Source of the DNA: JAIPDZ01 sp034522175
Lineage (GTDB): Bacteria; Desulfobacterota; DSM-4660; Desulfatiglandales; Desulfatiglandaceae
Assembly: GCA_034522175.1 (NCBI GenBank)
Contig: JAXHLQ010000001.1
Coordinates: 3,906,001 to 3,970,000 of the forward strand
Direction: 5' to 3'
Length of the DNA: 64,000 nt
Part shown: one piece after another, positions 61,130-64,000 of the stretch
Layout: every line of letters starts with the position of its first letter
Position numbering within the stretch: the stretch's first letter is position 1
Notes under the pieces: model-generated
What the model was told of the DNA's origin: nothing
Databases searched by the model: none
What the model saw: only the letters and a program-made list of their open reading frames with translations
Program-made: the position numbers and the translations under genes

Positions 61130-62433
61130 TCAGACTTCCTCCCTGATCCAGTTAAAAAAATTCCTAACGGCAATTCTTTTCCCTTCAGATGTAACCTGCT
61201 CGTCGTATCCGGCTGTTACAATCTCGGCATCTGTCACATCAAATCTGTCCATGGCTTCACGAAGGCCGGACGTCTCCCTCTTCATATTCTTCTCATTCAG
61301 GTCCCAGCAGACATTGATCAGCCTTTCGATCCGGGCACCTTTCCTTATAAGGAAATCCACCTCGCCCTTCCCTTTCCAATAAAAAATCTCGTTTCTTTTG
61401 GCTCTCAATGCCAGATATACCACATTTTCCAATAACCGCCCGATGTTCTCAGAGAAACGGAAAGACACAGCATTGTAAAGCCCCGGATCAATTGCGTAGA
61501 CTTTATAGGGATTGGATTTCTGTTCAGCAAATGAATATGAGAAATAGCCGGTTGTCTGCACGAGAAAGACCTCACATGCGTAGTCCAGAAATTTATTCGC
61601 TGTGGGCTGGGAAATTTTCTGTTTTTTTCCGCCTGATACCCTGAAAAATGAGCTGCCACATTGGCATACAGATTCAGACAGAACTCCTTCAATTTCCTGA
61701 CATCCCTGATCTCATACCGCTGAATAATATCTTTCTCAATGACCGCTGTGTAATAGTCCTTGAGGATCTGCATGCGATCCTTCTCCGCCGCGGTCAATAC
61801 CACCTGAGGAAAACCCCCGAACCGGATATATTCATTGAACAGATTGCGCAACGATGGTGATCCTCTTCCGCGTGTTCTCTGAAGCAGACTTTCTTTGGCT
61901 TTGAACTCAAGAAACTCTGTGAAACTTAAGGGAAATACTTCGCTGGATATCATTCTTCCTGTCAAAGAAGCGCCGAACTCCTTTGAAAGCAGCTTAGATG
62001 ATGAGCCGGTTATGTAGAATTTAATGTCAATTTCCCTGTCGTAGAGACCGCGGACAAATCGTTCCCATCCCGGCACCAGTTGTACTTCGTCCAGGACAAC
62101 ATACGTCCGCCCTTCCGGACTGAACCGCTCGAGGTAAACATCATGAATTCGCAGCAAAAATTCCACTGTCAGGTTCGAAATGAAGGTTGGTTCTTCAAAA
62201 TTCACATAGAGGATATTGCGGCGTGGTGTTCCGGCTTCAATAAGTTGTCTAAGAACCTGAAGCAAAATCGTTGACTTCCCCGACCGGCGGACGCCAGTGA
62301 CAACAGACGCTTCTTTTAAGGACCTTTGCCGATAGAGTTCGTCGGTGTATGTCTTACGATAGACACCTGCATACCGGTCCTGACTCCAGAAATTCCAATA
62401 CTCGAGTATTTCCATCAATTGGGAGTTGTTCAT
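61130..62433 (-). CDS. DUF4143-type AAA ATPase (AAA_14), one frameshift
   Basis: The N-terminal part (from 62433) has Walker A SVVTGVRRSGKSTILLQVLR, Walker B TYVVLDEVQLVPGWERFV, sensor FYITGSSSKLLSKEFGASLT and FPLSFTEFLEF. The C-terminal part, in another frame from ~61635, has ISQPTANKFLDYACEVFLVQ, NPYKVYAIDPGLYNA and a nuclease-like EIFYWKGKGEVDFLI. Adding one T to the T5 run near 61635 gives a continuous ~435-residue protein. These ATPases are common in accessory regions and have no settled function. The gene sits exactly between the two structured repeats. Confidence 0.8.
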
Positions 62434-62591
62434 GCGAATACTTTATTGTATTTTAGTTTTATGGATAATTATACGATATTATAGTTTAGTATAATGTCAA
62501 GGATTTCATGCATCGTGCCGGGTGCTGCCCCAGTGAAATAATCTGGTGTCTCATCTTGCATAGTGAATAAAATGCCACGTGCGGCGTTATG

Positions 62592-62835
62592 TTGACTTTG
62601 TTGACTTATTCCAGACTTGGGGGCAGGCGCGGACCTGGTGGTCCCAGCGGAGTCTCAAAATGCAACACCCCGTTATCCATTTCGTTGGAAAAACGGGGTG
62701 TTGTGATATTTCAGGCCATGTCGAACCCTCCTGCCCCTCAGGGGCCGAAAGCAGAAAGCCGGTTCGGCTTGACTGCCGGGTGTTATGTAGTCCCAACCGG
62801 TGGATTAGTCAAGGAAAACCCGAGAATAGCTCCTG
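62592..62835. repeat. ~245-bp structured direct repeat, copy 2
   Basis: Second copy of 60438-60682. The main hairpin is CAACACCCCGTT (62663-62674) with AACGGGGTGTTG (62692-62703). The smaller hairpin reads GCCCCT-C-AGGGGC here, a compensated variant of the copy-1 hairpin. The distal segment recurs at 62962-63012. Confidence 0.8.
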
Positions 62836-63069
62836 ATGGTCTGACATCATCTCACGCAATTTGACAAATGCCCTCACAACGAAAACACTGGCTTCAATGG
62901 CACGCGGCGTGTTCAATACGCCTGCAGCCATGATTGCCCCATGTTCGGTAAAGACGTTCGGCAGATCCGGTCACATATTTGGAATTTTTTTTAGAAAAAG
63001 CTGTTTTTTGTCGTTGGGTTTTGCCGCATCCATCTTTCTGTTCGCTAAATGCCGCTTCAAAGGTGATCG

Positions 63070-63474
63070 CTAAAATAGATAACGCATTGAATTTAAATGT
63101 TTTCCACATTCACATAACCCGCTTTCAGGGTTATTGCTTAAATAAGAAACCAAGGAACCGAGCATATTTAGGCGTTCTTGCCGGGTCTGAATGAGGTCGG
63201 TTTGGTCCAGGCCGTGCTGTTTCAGACCGGCGAGGATGACTTCAAGGGTGTCGGCTGATTTTCGGAGGATGCCTTCGGTGTCCTGGTGCTGCCATTGGGT
63301 GTAGAGACCGTGGGCCTCTTTGAGGAGGGTGCGGCTGATCTGGTCGCGGAGATCCCGGCCGGACAGGGGGGTGGTGCGGATCGAGGGATTCAGGCCGGCG
63401 AATCGGTCGGCGACCTTGTCCCTGATGAGGCCGGGAGCCATGTAGGGGGTATTTTTGTTAGCACCTTCAGTCAT
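63070..63474 (-). CDS. MazG-like pyrophosphohydrolase-fold protein, putative
   Basis: This ~134-residue helical protein has LIRDKVADRF, LLKEAHGLYTQW, SADTLEVILAGLKQHGLDQT and a final RQERLNMLGSL. This spacing resembles the all-alpha NTP pyrophosphohydrolase/phosphoribosyl-ATP pyrophosphatase-like family (LVRDKIPE...EEA...ADVLEV...R.EK...GGF). The metal-binding EExxE is only partly kept (KEAHGLY), so activity is doubtful. The ATG at 63474 is used. The last ~25 residues are of low similarity and enter repeat sequence. Confidence 0.5.
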   Translation of the reverse strand: MTEGANKNTPYMAPGLIRDKVADRFAGLNPSIRTTPLSGRDLRDQISRTLLKEAHGLYTQWQHQDTEGILRKSADTLEVILAGLKQHGLDQTDLIQTRQERLNMLGSLVSYLSNNPESGLCECGKHLNSMRYLF

Positions 63475-63648
63475 TTTCAACCACGAATTGCGCGAATTAC
63501 ACGAATGAATAAAAGGGGTTAGCTGGTGGCTGATGGCTGGTGAGCAGACCGGAGATGTTGGCTTCCGGGTCGCCTACAGCTCGGAGAGGTTCCGTTTCGC
63601 TCTGCCCGGGGACGGTGTGTCCAATCATTCCTTTCGTCCAGTTCGATG

Positions 63649-63999
63649 TCATTGACGCATGGAATCCGAAACTTCCTGTCGGCACGCCTCGGCGATCCAT
63701 TGGTTGATGCTTTTGTTCTGCCTTTTCGCCTCAAGAGAGATGGCGCAATGAAGTTCCGAAGGGATACGCAGAACAAACCGGCCGGAAAATGGCTTTTCCG
63801 GTTCCTTGCCAATCTCACGGCAGGTTTCCAGATAATCGTCAATCGCTTCATGAAAGTCTTTTTCCAGTTCTGAAACCGAAGCCCCTTCAAAACCGATGAC
63901 GTCCGTTATGCCAAGAACGCGGCCATGAAAGACCCGGTCTTCGGCATCAAAGTGGACGTTTCCAGTATATCCTTTGTATTTAAGGGTGTTTTTCGTCAT
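63649..63999 (-). CDS. hicB: HicB-family antitoxin
   Basis: This 116-residue protein (LKYKGYTGNVHFDAEDRVFH, GRVLGITDVIGFEGASVSEL) has the HicB RNase-H-like fold, then a ribbon-helix-helix-like C-terminus (GRFVLRIPSELHCAISLEAK, SINQWIAEACRQEV). HicB blocks the HicA RNase toxin and represses its operon. The gene starts 2 bp before the window edge, so a hicA partner, normally adjacent, would lie just outside. Confidence 0.85.
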   Translation of the reverse strand: MTKNTLKYKGYTGNVHFDAEDRVFHGRVLGITDVIGFEGASVSELEKDFHEAIDDYLETCREIGKEPEKPFSGRFVLRIPSELHCAISLEAKRQNKSINQWIAEACRQEVSDSMRQ

Positions 64000-64000
64000 G

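Noticed and set aside
60452..62796. Small proteins starting MGLHN in each ~245-bp repeat
   Set aside because: The two frames are similar only because the DNA is repeated. They differ in length and end, and the strong hairpins explain the sequence conservation better.

Overview
The window looks like a chromosomal segment of a Gram-negative, strictly anaerobic deltaproteobacterium (Desulfobacterota, sulfate-reducer-like). This is an inference from LolA, an outer-membrane barrel and an MlaD-type protein (outer membrane), a Rex NADH/NAD+ repressor, an apparent UGA-decoding selenoprotein, a multi-PAS hybrid kinase and the general style of the proteins. No rRNA is present to place it more precisely.

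Region 1 (1-15.2 kb) is mostly housekeeping: the ftsK 3' end and lolA; a MoxR/VWA pair; a PBP4-type D,D-peptidase; the archease/RtcB RNA-ligase operon; an ISL3-family insertion sequence with readable ends and an 8-bp target duplication; a sugar-nucleotidyltransferase-like gene; a DUF3426 protein; hpt; a thioesterase; rex; a DUF1573 gene with an in-frame TGA at the conserved Cys and a well-placed bacterial SECIS-like hairpin; rnhA; and tRNA-Phe with promoter and terminator. Two truncated genes (flavin reductase, methyltransferase) lie around the tRNA.

Region 2 (15.2-31.6 kb) holds a YhaN/YhaO-like (SbcC/SbcD-like) pair, a DUF4338 (DruA-like) gene overlapping an unusual degenerate ABC-ATPase/radical-SAM fusion, an outer-membrane protein, an exported nitrilase-like hydrolase, an MFS transporter, an MlaD-like protein and a PAS/hybrid histidine kinase. 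The partner regulator of that kinase seems reduced to a Fis-type HTH fused to a YhcG (DUF1016) N-terminus.

Region 3 (31.6-43.9 kb) is a decayed accessory zone. It has three or four small toxin-antitoxin modules, AlbA_2/Schlafen-type ATP-binding proteins, and many fragments (RAYT transposase, restriction-modification genes, Fic, PIN, DUF2283, IS3), with several families of short dispersed inverted and direct repeats.

Region 4 (43.9-60.5 kb) is one minus-strand defence operon. It is a complete BREX type 3 set (HTH remnant, brxF, brxC, pglX, brxHII, pglZ, brxA) with passengers placed between the core genes: an AlbA_2 ATP-binding protein, a Kiwa pair (kwaA, kwaB) and a GxxExxY protein. Many junctions overlap by 4 bp.

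Region 5 (60.4-64 kb) has a DUF4143-type AAA ATPase flanked by two copies of a ~245-bp direct repeat with conserved hairpins, a MazG-like protein and a HicB antitoxin.

A caution for the whole window: about ten genes are broken by a single-base change, nearly all in short homopolymer runs. Restoring one base rejoins the conserved domains each time. Sequencing or assembly error is the simplest explanation, so these genes are listed as whole genes with the break noted.
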